Assembly (NCBI GenBank): GCA_003343995.1
Contig: QAKE01000088.1
Coordinates: 1 to 55,990, forward strand
Length of the DNA: 55,990 nt
Direction of reading: 5' to 3'
Source of the DNA: Bacillota bacterium
Lineage (GTDB): Bacteria > Bacillota > Clostridia > Christensenellales > Borkfalkiaceae
The position numbers and the translations under genes are program-made. Below are positions 16,150-24,997 of this stretch, piece by piece (positions within the stretch are counted from its first letter, which is position 1; the number at the start of each line of letters is the position of its first letter). A model generated the notes under the pieces. The model was given only the letters and a program-made list of their open reading frames with translations. It did not search any database and had not been told where the DNA came from.

Positions 16150-16923
16150 TTATCCAACATTCAAATAAAGTTCTCCCGTCTGTTCATCAAACTTGATAAG
16201 TTTGTCGCTTACTTCATCTTCAAATTCCATGTATAGAATCATGTCATCATCGTCTATGCTGAATGTCGGGTACAGCACGCCGCCTTTTGCGAGCACACCT
16301 GTATCGACATACTTTTTCTGAGCTTCATCCCATTTCCACCAATTTCCATTGTCTCCCATTTTGGGCGGGTTGTCAGCCTGTTCCTTTGCCCGGTCAGCTT
16401 GCGTGTCAGCGTTTCCCGCCGCCGTGTTTGCTTTCGTAGCCGCACTGTTGGCAGAGGAAGCGGCACTGTTGGCTGAGTTGGTGGCGGTCACGGCGGCTTC
16501 CTTTATCTCTTCTAAATCTTCACGGGCTTTGTCCGCATTGGAAGCGGCGGTATTTGCTTTTGTTGCCGCATTGTTTGCGTTGGTTGTGGCGGTATTTGCT
16601 GCTGCGGTTGCCTTGTCAGCGTTTCCCGCCGCCGTGTTTGCTTTCGTAGCCGCATTGTTTGCAGAGGAAGCGGCACTGTTGGCTGAACCCGCTGCGGTGT
16701 TCGCACTATTGGCGGCTGTCTCAGCTTTTTTCGTTGCGGCTACAGCATTTTCATAGGCGGTCTGAATGTGTTCCAGACTGACCTTGACGCTCGTTTGAAC
16801 CCCGTTTATCAGCTTAACGCCGATTGTGTATAATCCTTTCAGATTGTCGGAAAGGGTTAATTCGCTGATTTTAATTCTTTTCAATCCCATAATGTCATAT
16901 TCTTTTTCGTAAGTCAATCGCAA
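16150..16923 (-). CDS. Ala-rich coiled-coil tail/fibre protein
   Basis: A 257-residue protein. I keep the long frame, but the likelier start is the internal Met at MGLKRIKISELTLSDNLKGL (16890); upstream residues overlap the Dit-like gene. Residues about 70-185 are a long Ala/Asn/Thr-rich heptad array (SANSAASSANNAATKANTAA), probably a trimeric stalk. At the DNA level this stalk contains a 73-bp duplication (16404-16476 and 16614-16686, 71 of 73 identical, spaced 210 bp), showing recent growth by duplication. The C-terminus (YPTFSIDDDDMILYMEFEDE) is a small beta domain. Confidence 0.75.
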   Translation of the reverse strand: MRLTYEKEYDIMGLKRIKISELTLSDNLKGLYTIGVKLINGVQTSVKVSLEHIQTAYENAVAATKKAETAANSANTAAGSANSAASSANNAATKANTAAGNADKATAAANTATTNANNAATKANTAASNADKAREDLEEIKEAAVTATNSANSAASSANSAATKANTAAGNADTQADRAKEQADNPPKMGDNGNWWKWDEAQKKYVDTGVLAKGGVLYPTFSIDDDDMILYMEFEDEVSDKLIKFDEQTGELYLNVG

Positions 16924-17821
16924 ACTCCCCGTCTTCTGTCACAACCAAATCCCGTGTTTCCGTGGCAAGCACAAATTCTTCGTCTTCAAGCCTGAATGAA
17001 ATGAAGCATACGGTAACGGTAAATTTGAGCCATATTTTATCAGAGGCGTAAAACTCGGACACGGAACAGCTTTTATAATGGCAGGGGTATTCATATCCCG
17101 TTTCATCAGAGTATAACAGCCGTTGTTCAGGACGCACAAGGTCATACAGCAGAGCGTTATAGTTGCGCCACAGTTCAGTCAGTGAGGCGGCTTTCATAAG
17201 GCAGTTTATCTTTACGTCCTTTGCCTTATAGGTCACTTTTTCCCCGTCATACAAAGCCCCGTTCAATTTGTTGATATTGCGCAGGAGGCTGGTCTTGACA
17301 TTCGGCGATTTCTCTATTTCATTAAGCGTTCCCTCCAACACATGAACCCCATAAACAGAGAACGGCTTCCCGTCAAGTTCATAATAATCAGAACCGGGAA
17401 CAGTGCTTTCAGGTTCTTTGTAGGTGTACCCGTCCAAAGGGAAATCATCGGCAAGCTTTATCGTGATGAAACCGAGATGCGTTGCCAAATCCGTGTTAGG
17501 GTTTGACACAAGACGAAGACGGTAAGTACGTCCTATCTCCCTGAAATCAAACGTATGATAGGCTTTGTCTGACAATCGTTCTATGAAGCCTCCCCAACGG
17601 TAATCCATGCCTGAGAGAACAATTTTTAAGGAAAATTCCTTCGTGTTCAAGGTAGGTTCTGACAAGTCAGGTTCTATGCCGTCTTCTTCCTGCCAGTCGT
17701 TGCTTGTGACCGCTTTCAAAGGCGGGAACGCCACAAGTTCGTTGTAGCCCCCCTCCTGAACATAGATGCCGTACTCTGTGAACGCATCCTTACCGTCTAT
17801 GTAAAATCGTCCTGACATCAT
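16895..17821 (-). CDS. Distal tail (Dit-like) protein
   Basis: A 308-residue protein starting MMSGRFYIDGKDAFTEYGIY, with two similar halves: FYIDGKDAFTEYGIYVQEGG near the start and YELDGKPFSVYGVHVLEGTL in the middle. Duplicated beta-rich halves of this form, next to the tape measure protein, fit distal-tail or baseplate ring proteins. Its stop overlaps the stalk gene by about 29 bp, and its start overlaps the next upstream gene by 4 bp. The call is by length, position and pattern. Confidence 0.7.
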   Translation of the reverse strand: MMSGRFYIDGKDAFTEYGIYVQEGGYNELVAFPPLKAVTSNDWQEEDGIEPDLSEPTLNTKEFSLKIVLSGMDYRWGGFIERLSDKAYHTFDFREIGRTYRLRLVSNPNTDLATHLGFITIKLADDFPLDGYTYKEPESTVPGSDYYELDGKPFSVYGVHVLEGTLNEIEKSPNVKTSLLRNINKLNGALYDGEKVTYKAKDVKINCLMKAASLTELWRNYNALLYDLVRPEQRLLYSDETGYEYPCHYKSCSVSEFYASDKIWLKFTVTVCFISFRLEDEEFVLATETRDLVVTEDGEFAIDLRKRI

Positions 17822-18303
17822 AATATTACCGCATTTCCTGACACGTTACGAATTTGTTGGCAACCCGTTGCCCCCTTGACGGAAACAACCGCCCAGCCCG
17901 AGGCGTTGATGAACGCTTTAGCCCCGTGAAGAAGAAAAATTTCATGGCGTTCAAGCGTGTCACAGTTTATCGTTGCGCTTGTATGCCCAATAAGAACCGC
18001 TTTTTCCGGGTTTCTCAGCGTGATTATACCCGCATCAATGTAAACGCCGTACTTCTCGGGGTTGAACGGCTTGAACAGCCTGAAAGTCGCTATATTCGGG
18101 AAACGGTGTTTGATACAGAACTCCATACCTTGTGGGCTTGTGAACAGCCGTATAAGGCTCTGTAAATCTTCCGTGCCTTTGAACATATCACACATACGGT
18201 ATTTCTCTGCCATATTTGGCAGGGAACGGCTATCGCACTCCTGCCGGGCTTGCTCTTTGGCAACCCTCCATTGGGCGTAAACTTGTCTAATAATGTCTTC
18301 CAT
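17818..18303 (-). CDS. Tail-region protein, function unknown
   Basis: A 161-residue protein I do not recognise. The N-terminal third is helical and charged (MEDIIRQVYAQWRVAKEQAR); the rest looks like a regular beta structure, perhaps a short beta helix (GVYIDAGIITLRNPEKAVLI, TLERHEIFLLHGAKAFINAS). It lies between the tape measure and Dit-like genes with a 4-bp overlap and a 2-bp gap, so it is almost surely a structural tail component of the same operon. Confidence 0.7.
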   Translation of the reverse strand: MEDIIRQVYAQWRVAKEQARQECDSRSLPNMAEKYRMCDMFKGTEDLQSLIRLFTSPQGMEFCIKHRFPNIATFRLFKPFNPEKYGVYIDAGIITLRNPEKAVLIGHTSATINCDTLERHEIFLLHGAKAFINASGWAVVSVKGATGCQQIRNVSGNAVIL

Positions 18304-18305
18304 AC

Positions 18306-21300
18306 TTATATCATTTTTATGCCTTTCAAGGCGAAATCGTTAACTGTATCTTTTGTCTCTTTGACTGAGCTTTCAATGCGTTCAATGCGTCCTGCCATGT
18401 TTTCGGTGTGTTTCTCAATGTTCAATACTGACTGTAAAATCATGTTCACGACAGAAAGAATGATTTTCGTGTTCTCAGCGATTGAATACGTGTGCCCCTG
18501 AATGGCTGTCGCACGTCCGTTCAATTCATCAACACTTTCTTGCGAAGCTGTGGCGATTCCTTTCTGAGAGGCTTCACGGGTTGCGTCTGTTGTTACCTCA
18601 AACATTGATTTGACGTTCTCAGGCAGGTTTTCCCATATCTTGGCGAAATCTGTTCCGACAGCGTTCAAGTCAGAAGCGAAACCACTCATAGATTGGATAA
18701 CAGCGTCAAGACCGACAAACTGACCGTCCTTGAACCATTTAGCCTTATACTTGTCGAATATCTCCCCAAGAGGTTCTTCAAGAAACTTGGAAACCAACAT
18801 TCTTTTCATCACGTCAGCCACGATGTCTTTGACCTTATCGCCCCATACCTCGGCGTAATCTTCGCCAGCCTGAAACGCTTCAAAAAAAGCGTCTCCGAGT
18901 TCTTTGGCAATATCGGAACTTGAACCGCCGATGATGTCCTCAACCATGTCATTGATGATGGCGACAGCCTGTGCGCCGAGTTCTTCAATTTTTCTGTTCC
19001 ATTCATCAATCTTGCCGTGGTCTGTTTTCTTCTTGTCTTCTTCATTCCTGATTTGCTCTTGAATAAGAAGCTGTTGCTGGGCGAGGTTTTTAAGCTGCTC
19101 TTGGGCATTGCTGTATTTCTCGCCCCCGAGAGCCTTGTCAGCCGTGTAAGCGATATTTGCATACGCAGTGGCGAGTTTTTCTGCGGTCTTTTGAAGCAGT
19201 GCTGCGTTGTTTGAAACGTTGCTGAACAGAAGTCGCCAAGCCCCTGCTACGTCATTGACAGCGATTTTATTTCTCAGGAGTTCTTTGTAAGTCTCAGATA
19301 AAGCCCGTTTCACACGTTCAACCGCTTTTCCGCTATTTTCTTGTAACCGCACAATATCTGCGTTGTCAAGTTCCCATTGGAGTTGGTCTATTCTATCCTG
19401 CAGGGCTTCAATTTCTTCTTGCTTCTTGTCATCATTGTTGAACAGGTTCACAATCTGCATGGCTATTGACATGGCAGCCGATATGATAGTCAGGATGACA
19501 GAAGCCTTTTCAACCGTTTGAATGGCTGTTGCTGCCGCTGTCGCTGTTCCCTGAATACCGGTGGCAGACATATTCACAAGCTGAACAATACCGTTTATCA
19601 TTGACAGAGAAGCGGTCATGATGCTGCCAGCCGTTGAAATGATTTCGCCTGCCACGCCGCCGACCGTGTCGCCAATGCTCTCAAACTCCCGTTCACATTC
19701 TTGAAGCGTCTTGTACAAGTCCTCCCATTCTTTGATTGAGCGTTTGCCGGGATTTATATCATTTTTAGCCTGTGCTTTCTCAACATTCTTTTTGGCTGTT
19801 GCGACTTTGGCACGGGCAACAGCGATTTTATCAGAAGACCCGCCGTTCTTTTCAAGTTCGGCAAGTTCCTTTTCTGCCTCCGCTAATACATTCTTCAACT
19901 GTTTAAGGGTTAGTTCCGCTATTTCATCGCACCATGCCTGATACGTTTCTTCACGTTGTGCGAACTGTTCGTCTATGCCTTTATAGGCTTCCTGTTCAGC
20001 ACGGTTCAGTTCGTCCACGTTTCCTTGTGTGACACCCTTACGGAGCTTCTTGTTGCCGTCTTTATCTGTTTCATAGAGGCTTTCACGTTTTTTCTCGTAT
20101 TCCTCTGTTATTTTTAGACGTTGCTGTTCATAAGTCAGAATGTCTTTCATCATATCGTCAAGGGCTTGTTTGTTACCTTTGACTTGAATCTGCCTTGCAA
20201 CTTCGGCATAAGACTTTAACATCGCTTGCTGCTCGGAAGAAAGGTCAGCGGTTGTCAGGTTCAAGGAAGCCCGGTATTCAAGCTGTTGTTCCTTTGTCGC
20301 TTTCGGGTTTTGATTGAGCCATTCAAGCACTTTTTTGTCTTTCAGGTCTTCAATCATTTTCTGCGCCCGTTTATCGTTCTCGGCGATAAGGCGGTCATAG
20401 TTCAACTGCACCTGCGCAACGGTCTTTTCATAACCATCTTCAAGTTCGTTGATTTGAGCCTGACGGATGTCTATCTCGGCTTGTGAAACTGCTTCTGAAA
20501 CCTTTGCTGAATACTCCTTGATTTTAGCCGTGCGTTGGGCTGTTTCATCGGCGATTTTTTGCTGTTCTTTAGCGAGTCTCTTTTCCTCGTTCTTTTCCTG
20601 CGTTGTCTTCTGGCTTGTACCCGCTTGTTCAAACAGTTTTTGAAAGTCAGATGAAACAGAGGTCATTTTCTCGGAATACTTGTTTATACGAGCATCTATT
20701 TCGTTCAGAACAGGGTCATTGGCGATTGTCTGTTTGAACGCTTCACGGGCTTTTCTCGCACCTGCCTCGGTGTAAACCCATGCTCCGTTGCGGTCAACGT
20801 ATTCATAGCCTCCTTGTGTCGTGTGTGAATATCCCGGCACTTTGCTTCTCGCCTGAATCTTATCCATTTGGTCTTCAAGAGCCATTTGGCGTTCAACCCT
20901 CTTTGCGTAGGCTTCGTCAAGACGGGATTGCCATGCGGCGGCTTCCGCACGTTTTTGAAATGCTTTCATCATCAAGGAAGTGTTCTTGACAAAGATGTTT
21001 TCAGCATCATTGACGCTGTTTACGGCAATTCCCAATTCTTTGAACTTCGCCTGACTTTCTTTTATCCACTCACGCTTTTCATGGGCTGACTTGCATTTCT
21101 TGTATTCGTCTTGAAGACGTTTATACGTTGAAATGGCTTTGCCCGCTGATTCGCTAACCTGTTTGTTGAACGCTTCGGCTTCCTCACGTTCCTTTTTCAG
21201 AGCGTCAGCGGCTTCGTTCGTTGATTTTCTGAAAGCAAGGAAAGCTGTCACGGCGGCTGCAAGAACAGACAGAACCAAACCAAGCGGATTTGCTTTTACA

Positions 21301-22307
21301 GCCATGTTGAAAAGCAACATAGCGTCTTTGGCAGAACGTATAGAGGTTGTTAGAGACAGAAAAGCACTAACAGTTCCCCAAATGTTCATCAATTTATGTG
21401 CGGCTGCGACAGCGATAACGGCGGCTTTATATGCTCCGTATGTAGCGATGATTGTCAAAAGGATGTTACCGACTGTTTCCCAGTTCTCAATCAGGGTTGA
21501 GACAAGACCAAGAGAGGTGTTTATTACCCCCTCCTGTGACTGACCTATGGCATTGAACATTGTGTCGATTGCGTCCTCAATGTTTGAAATCTGCCCTGTG
21601 ATTGTTTTTGAATTAGCTTCCATAAGACCGCCGAACTTACTGCCCTCGTTGGTCAGGTTCTCAATGGCTTTCTGAACTTCGGGGAATCCGACTTTTCCGT
21701 CTTCTACAAGTTGTTTGACCTGATTTTCAGCTACGCCGAACTGTTTTGCGAGTTCTTCCATAAGAGGAATACCACGCCCCAAGAATTGGTTCAGGTCTTG
21801 TGTGTACAAACGTCCCTGAACCATTGTCGTTCCGTACAGATAGGCAAGGTCGTTGATAGGGATTGAAAGCCCGGCGGCGATGTCCCCGAGGCGTATCAAA
21901 GTGCTGTTCACGTCATTTGCAGCGACACCGTAGGCAAGAAGCTGTTTTGCGGCTTGACCGATGTCTTTCAGACCGAACGGAGTTGTGGCGGCTGTCTTGA
22001 CAAGCTGGGTCATCAAAACATCTGCCTGACCCGCAGAGCCGAGCATGGTTTTGAAAGCGATTTCAAGCTGTTGGAATTCTCCACGGACAGTCGCAACGTG
22101 CGTGATGAAATCTTTTATCTGAGACACGGCAAACACTCCGGCGATAGTCCTGCCGATTCTTTTGAATGAATCGTCAATCCTTGCGCCTTCGTCAACCGCT
22201 GTCTGCCCTATGCCTTGGAGCAAACGCCGTGATTCGGCTACGCCTACCCTTAACTGGGAGTTGTCAAGCCCGACACCGTAATTCAGTCTTCCTTTATCGT
22301 TGTTCAT
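18306..22307 (-). CDS. Tail tape measure protein
   Basis: At 1333 residues this is the largest phage gene. The N-terminal domain has the typical tape-measure core (FQQLEIAFKTMLGSAGQADV, GIPLMEELAKQFGVAENQVK, GKVGFPEVQKAIENL). Hydrophobic helices follow near residues 280-370, then long coiled-coil stretches (DEYKKCKSAHEKREW, ELTLKQLKNVLAEAEKELAE) and a second hydrophobic block near 930-1000. By the rule of about 0.15 nm per residue it predicts a tail near 200 nm, that is a long-tailed siphovirus. The frameshifted chaperone pair lies directly upstream, as in most siphoviruses. Confidence 0.95.
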   Translation of the reverse strand: MNNDKGRLNYGVGLDNSQLRVGVAESRRLLQGIGQTAVDEGARIDDSFKRIGRTIAGVFAVSQIKDFITHVATVRGEFQQLEIAFKTMLGSAGQADVLMTQLVKTAATTPFGLKDIGQAAKQLLAYGVAANDVNSTLIRLGDIAAGLSIPINDLAYLYGTTMVQGRLYTQDLNQFLGRGIPLMEELAKQFGVAENQVKQLVEDGKVGFPEVQKAIENLTNEGSKFGGLMEANSKTITGQISNIEDAIDTMFNAIGQSQEGVINTSLGLVSTLIENWETVGNILLTIIATYGAYKAAVIAVAAAHKLMNIWGTVSAFLSLTTSIRSAKDAMLLFNMAVKANPLGLVLSVLAAAVTAFLAFRKSTNEAADALKKEREEAEAFNKQVSESAGKAISTYKRLQDEYKKCKSAHEKREWIKESQAKFKELGIAVNSVNDAENIFVKNTSLMMKAFQKRAEAAAWQSRLDEAYAKRVERQMALEDQMDKIQARSKVPGYSHTTQGGYEYVDRNGAWVYTEAGARKAREAFKQTIANDPVLNEIDARINKYSEKMTSVSSDFQKLFEQAGTSQKTTQEKNEEKRLAKEQQKIADETAQRTAKIKEYSAKVSEAVSQAEIDIRQAQINELEDGYEKTVAQVQLNYDRLIAENDKRAQKMIEDLKDKKVLEWLNQNPKATKEQQLEYRASLNLTTADLSSEQQAMLKSYAEVARQIQVKGNKQALDDMMKDILTYEQQRLKITEEYEKKRESLYETDKDGNKKLRKGVTQGNVDELNRAEQEAYKGIDEQFAQREETYQAWCDEIAELTLKQLKNVLAEAEKELAELEKNGGSSDKIAVARAKVATAKKNVEKAQAKNDINPGKRSIKEWEDLYKTLQECEREFESIGDTVGGVAGEIISTAGSIMTASLSMINGIVQLVNMSATGIQGTATAAATAIQTVEKASVILTIISAAMSIAMQIVNLFNNDDKKQEEIEALQDRIDQLQWELDNADIVRLQENSGKAVERVKRALSETYKELLRNKIAVNDVAGAWRLLFSNVSNNAALLQKTAEKLATAYANIAYTADKALGGEKYSNAQEQLKNLAQQQLLIQEQIRNEEDKKKTDHGKIDEWNRKIEELGAQAVAIINDMVEDIIGGSSSDIAKELGDAFFEAFQAGEDYAEVWGDKVKDIVADVMKRMLVSKFLEEPLGEIFDKYKAKWFKDGQFVGLDAVIQSMSGFASDLNAVGTDFAKIWENLPENVKSMFEVTTDATREASQKGIATASQESVDELNGRATAIQGHTYSIAENTKIILSVVNMILQSVLNIEKHTENMAGRIERIESSVKETKDTVNDFALKGIKMI

Positions 22308-22318
22308 TGTTTCTGCCT

Positions 22319-22615
22319 TTAATCACAGGTTTCAAAAAATTTCCTTACTTCTTCTTTGTTTCTTGGGTCATCTGCCTTGATAACTTTTTGTCCTTCATCC
22401 TTTTTCCCGTCATTTTTCTTTTTATCGTATGTCGGGAGAATAGCCCCGTACATTATCATGTTCGTATAGCTGATATTGTACAAAACATAGTCAAAGGTCA
22501 GATTGTAGCCTTTTGCAAAACCGCCTACGACAGCCCAAATGCTGTCATTTAGTTCTCCACTTTCCTCGGATGAAGAAGATTGAGTTCTACAAGGAAAGTG
22601 GTAAGCCCGAAAAAA
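22319..22615 (-). CDS. Tail assembly chaperone, T extension reached by -1 frameshift
   Basis: An open frame in the -1 register relative to the G protein runs from the slippery site to TAA at 22319-22321. It gives 96 residues including LNDSIWAVVGGFAKGYNLTF and YVLYNISYTNMIMYGAILPT. It has no start codon of its own before the middle of the frame, so it is expected only as a fusion: 152 residues of G plus 96 of T, about 248 in all. Fusion chaperones of this type bind the tape measure and recruit tube subunits. The stop lies 12 bp before the tape measure start. Confidence 0.85.
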   Translation of the reverse strand, partial: FFRAYHFPCRTQSSSSEESGELNDSIWAVVGGFAKGYNLTFDYVLYNISYTNMIMYGAILPTYDKKKNDGKKDEGQKVIKADDPRNKEEVRKFFETCD

Positions 22616-23064
22616 TCGGCTATCTGCATTCTTGATAAGATTTGGCTTACAATCAAGTTCAGTTCCCTCGGGGAGACATCTTCAAGAAGCTCTTTTGCGA
22701 GTTCCGCTTTCTTGTCAATGGTAATTTCAACTTCAACCGTGTATGGTCGGCGAATAAGCCCGCACAGATGCCGTTTTTCTTTGATTTGCGGAACTTTTTT
22801 CTTTTCTGTGATGTTCTTTGCACCAAGAATGAGAATAGCCGCTATATCGCCGAGAATACGGCAGTCTTTCGCTACGGATAATGTTTCTTCAACGACCTTC
22901 TCCGTGTCAAGCGCAATATGTGGAAGTTGTGAAATCGCTTCTGAAACAAGTATGAGGGTTGCCGTGCTTGCGGAGGCAACCTGATATGACTTTTCTCCTA
23001 CCTTGACTTCAAAAGGTTGTTCAAGGATGGTTTCAGCAACCGTTTGTTCTATTGTCTTATTCAT
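22549..23064 (-). CDS. Tail assembly chaperone, G form
   Basis: A 171-residue acidic helical protein (EQTVAETILEQPFEVKVGEK; LVSEAISQLPHIALD; SPRELNLIVSQILSRMQIAD). It sits between the major tail protein and the tape measure gene, the fixed place of lambda G-type chaperones. Near its 3' end is a slippery run that can shift ribosomes into the downstream frame. The zero-frame product ends VEN at 22549. The chaperone role rests on position, size and the frameshift layout. Confidence 0.8.
   Translation of the reverse strand: MNKTIEQTVAETILEQPFEVKVGEKSYQVASASTATLILVSEAISQLPHIALDTEKVVEETLSVAKDCRILGDIAAILILGAKNITEKKKVPQIKEKRHLCGLIRRPYTVEVEITIDKKAELAKELLEDVSPRELNLIVSQILSRMQIADFFGLTTFLVELNLLHPRKVEN
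22609..22615 (-). other. Programmed -1 frameshift site
   Basis: The minus strand reads GAT TTT TTC GGG in the G frame, so the heptamer T-TTT-TTC fits X-XXY-YYZ exactly. After slipping back one base the frame stays open for 96 codons. Only the short stretch to the G stop lies between. Confidence 0.75.
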
Positions 23065-23093
23065 ATCTGACGAATTTCTAAGTTATGATTAGA

Positions 23094-23176
23094 GACGGGG
23101 GTCGGAATCGAACCGACATGCAACCGGGAAAGGCGTTCAGGCTTCACGGTGGATAAACCAGTGTATCAACCCCGCT
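23094..23176 (-). tRNA. tRNA-like gene with enlarged anticodon arm (possibly degenerate)
   Basis: Read on the minus strand it has an acceptor stem (AGCGGGG with CCCCGTC; one mismatch and one wobble), a D arm GATA-CACTGGTT-TATC with the GG pair in the loop, a 5-nt variable loop (TGCAT) and a perfect T arm GTCGG-TTCGATT-CCGAC. The anticodon arm is 28 nt instead of 17: outer stem ACCG/CGGT, then a 20-nt interior that can extend the stem by about 4 pairs. A possible loop contains CTGAACG (anticodon GAA would be Phe), but I cannot assign it. No CCA is encoded. It lies in the 120-bp gap between the tail tube and chaperone genes. Confidence 0.5.
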
Positions 23177-23184
23177 GAAAATTC

Positions 23185-23643
23185 TTACTCACTCCCTTTT
23201 TTGTAAGGCTTCACGGTTTTGCCCGTCTTGGGTTTCAGGCAACGTGCAACGTAATGAAGCATTTTACCATCTTCCGTTGAATAACTTTCATCACAGCGAA
23301 CCACGGCACGGTCAATCTGTGCGCCCTCGCATTCTTCATCTTCAGGAGTGATGCGGAAAGCGTGTTCTCCCGTAATCAATCCGTCATTGTCTTCAAACGG
23401 GCGTTGCATACCTTTTTTGACAAACAAGTCAAATTCAAGCATATAGGTGTTCTTGCCATAACGGACATCAACAAGTTCGCCGCCCTCTTCCGTGGCGGTC
23501 TTCTCTGTTCCCGCTGTGGGGGTAATCTTTGTTGTGTTTTCTTTAGGAGTGTCAATGGCTTTCCATTGTGCTGCCGCATCGGGAGCCCCGTTTACGGACG
23601 GTGTGGTTTCTAATCCACACTTACCCCATGATAAAACTGCCAT
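23185..23643 (-). CDS. Major tail tube protein
   Basis: A 152-residue protein: MAVLSWGKCGLETTPSVNGA, TKITPTAGTEKTATEEGGEL, NTYMLEFDLFVKKGMQRPFE. It has the single beta-domain size and motif pattern of Bacteroidales siphovirus tail tube subunits, and it lies between tail-completion genes and the chaperone pair. The tube polymerises around the tape measure. Family assignment is by order and pattern. Confidence 0.8.
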   Translation of the reverse strand: MAVLSWGKCGLETTPSVNGAPDAAAQWKAIDTPKENTTKITPTAGTEKTATEEGGELVDVRYGKNTYMLEFDLFVKKGMQRPFEDNDGLITGEHAFRITPEDEECEGAQIDRAVVRCDESYSTEDGKMLHYVARCLKPKTGKTVKPYKKGSE

Positions 23644-23671
23644 AACTTATTCGTTTTTAATGTTCTACAAT

Positions 23672-24112
23672 TTATTTGATATTTAGAGGCGCATCATCGC
23701 TGCCGAAGAACTCGTAATGAAGTTTCACAACGATGAAATGCTGATTGATGTCAGGTTCAGCCTCCGTGTAAATGGTTTGTTGAAGCCTGAATTTATAACA
23801 AGACTTATCGGCGGTCAGGCTGTTGACCCAATCATTGGCGAGACGCTCAATTTCTTCTGTCCGTTGACCGTCTTCAACGAGAACCCCGTTTCCGTACAAG
23901 TCAGTATCGGGTACATAGATATTCACGGTAACGACACCTGTCTGAACTTCGTCAGGCAAGCCCGTTGTGAAGATTACCACCGCATCTTCTCTGTTACTGT
24001 CACGGGGGCGGTAACCGCTTCTGTAAACCTCGCCTGAAATCATTCCCGAAAGAACGCTGTCTTGCAGTAGTCGGTACACATCCCCTTGAATCTGTTTTGA
24101 AGTTTTAGCCAT
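23672..24112 (-). CDS. Tail terminator/completion protein
   Basis: A 146-residue protein (KQIQGDVYRLLQDSVLSGMI, GVVTVNIYVPDTDLYGNGVL, IYTEAEPDINQHFIVVKLHY). Length, alternating helix-strand pattern and place just before the tube gene match tail terminator proteins, which cap the tube before head joining. It does not carry an individually diagnostic motif, so the call is mostly positional. Confidence 0.65.
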   Translation of the reverse strand: MAKTSKQIQGDVYRLLQDSVLSGMISGEVYRSGYRPRDSNREDAVVIFTTGLPDEVQTGVVTVNIYVPDTDLYGNGVLVEDGQRTEEIERLANDWVNSLTADKSCYKFRLQQTIYTEAEPDINQHFIVVKLHYEFFGSDDAPLNIK

Positions 24113-24123
24113 ATAAATTCTGT

Positions 24124-24564
24124 TTAATTAAATCCGAGTTGCTTCAACATTTGCGGTACAAGACGCTCGGCAAGAAGTTCTGAACTGTCAAGAACGTCAA
24201 GCCCTTTTGCGGACACATAAGAAGCGTAGTTCATACCAGCCACGACAATAAGGCAAATCCCCTGCGGGAATTTTCTTGCGAGGCTTTTCACATACGCTGC
24301 CCCCTTTGAAGAACCGTCCTTGCCTTGTTTCACGGTTTGGAAGCTGGATGAATGGATTATTCGCCCGTCAACCGTGATAACGTAGCCGATTGAACTTCTC
24401 AGGTTGCCCGTGCGGTCTTTGTAAGAATTGGTTGAACGTGCCCTGTTCAAGACTGTCTCCCCGATATACATCAGGTTTCGGATAAGAACTTGTTTCAGCC
24501 TTTCAAGCTGCTGTTCCGTGTATCTGTCAATCTCCGACATCGGTGTTAGTTGTGTGATAGGCAT
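24124..24564 (-). CDS. HK97 gp10-like tail-completion/neck protein
   Basis: A 146-residue basic protein. The segment GETVLNRARSTNSYKDRTGN followed by LRSSIGYVI is the typical gp10-like core, and VVAGMNYASYVSAKGLDVLD is the usual C-terminal part (the 'NYA.YVE..GY' region of the family). It follows the head-tail connectors and precedes the tail terminator. Function is in joining head and tail. Confidence 0.8.
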   Translation of the reverse strand: MPITQLTPMSEIDRYTEQQLERLKQVLIRNLMYIGETVLNRARSTNSYKDRTGNLRSSIGYVITVDGRIIHSSSFQTVKQGKDGSSKGAAYVKSLARKFPQGICLIVVAGMNYASYVSAKGLDVLDSSELLAERLVPQMLKQLGFN

Positions 24565-24673
24565 ATTCTTCTCAGTTATTTTTTGCGAAATCGGCGCATG
24601 TGTCGTTTACTTTTCTTATTGGTATGTTTGACCGGGTTGAAAAAGAAAAGACGACATACAGCCGCACATCGCT

Positions 24674-24997
24674 TTAGACCAAAATTCTTACTTCGCACAC
24701 GGCTTCAAGCGGTTCTGCCTGAATGATTGAAAACGTGCCAATCTCTTTTCCTGACAAGTCTTTCAAGCGTAGCTGTTCCGATGGAACGGGCTGTTCTTCA
24801 ATCAGGATTTCATAGGAAGCTACCGTGAAGTGTTCCCCCTTGATAATTCCGAGTTGGTTGAACTTCTTCGCCTTGAATTGACATGGAACAGGTTCGCCCC
24901 ATGCCATGGAAGACTGTTTGACGGGATAACCCGTTTCAGGGTCAATCCCGCCCGCTGTCTTTGTCTTGAATTCGATTGTTCCGTTTTGAATAATCAT
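24674..24997 (-). CDS. Head closure/head-tail stopper protein
   Basis: A 107-residue beta-rich protein (MIIQNGTIEFKTKTAGGIDP; GTFSIIQAEPLEAVCEVRIL). Size and place between connector and gp10-like genes fit the head-completion stopper group. Start overlaps the upstream connector gene by 4 bp. In the 109-bp gap after its stop there is a stop-free stretch encoding a very basic peptide (NKKSKRHMRRFRKK) but without an ATG; I did not call it. Confidence 0.65.
   Translation of the reverse strand: MIIQNGTIEFKTKTAGGIDPETGYPVKQSSMAWGEPVPCQFKAKKFNQLGIIKGEHFTVASYEILIEEQPVPSEQLRLKDLSGKEIGTFSIIQAEPLEAVCEVRILV

Noticed and set aside
16349..16756. Long open frame on the opposite strand of the Ala-rich stalk gene
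   Set aside because: Open only because the GC-rich Ala/Asn/Thr repeats lack stops on the other strand; low-complexity hydrophobic sequence and no spacing to neighbours.
24565..24673. Small basic peptide gene in the 109-bp gap
   Set aside because: The frame is open and ends NKKSKRHMRRFRKK but has no ATG in frame except near its end; not enough to call.
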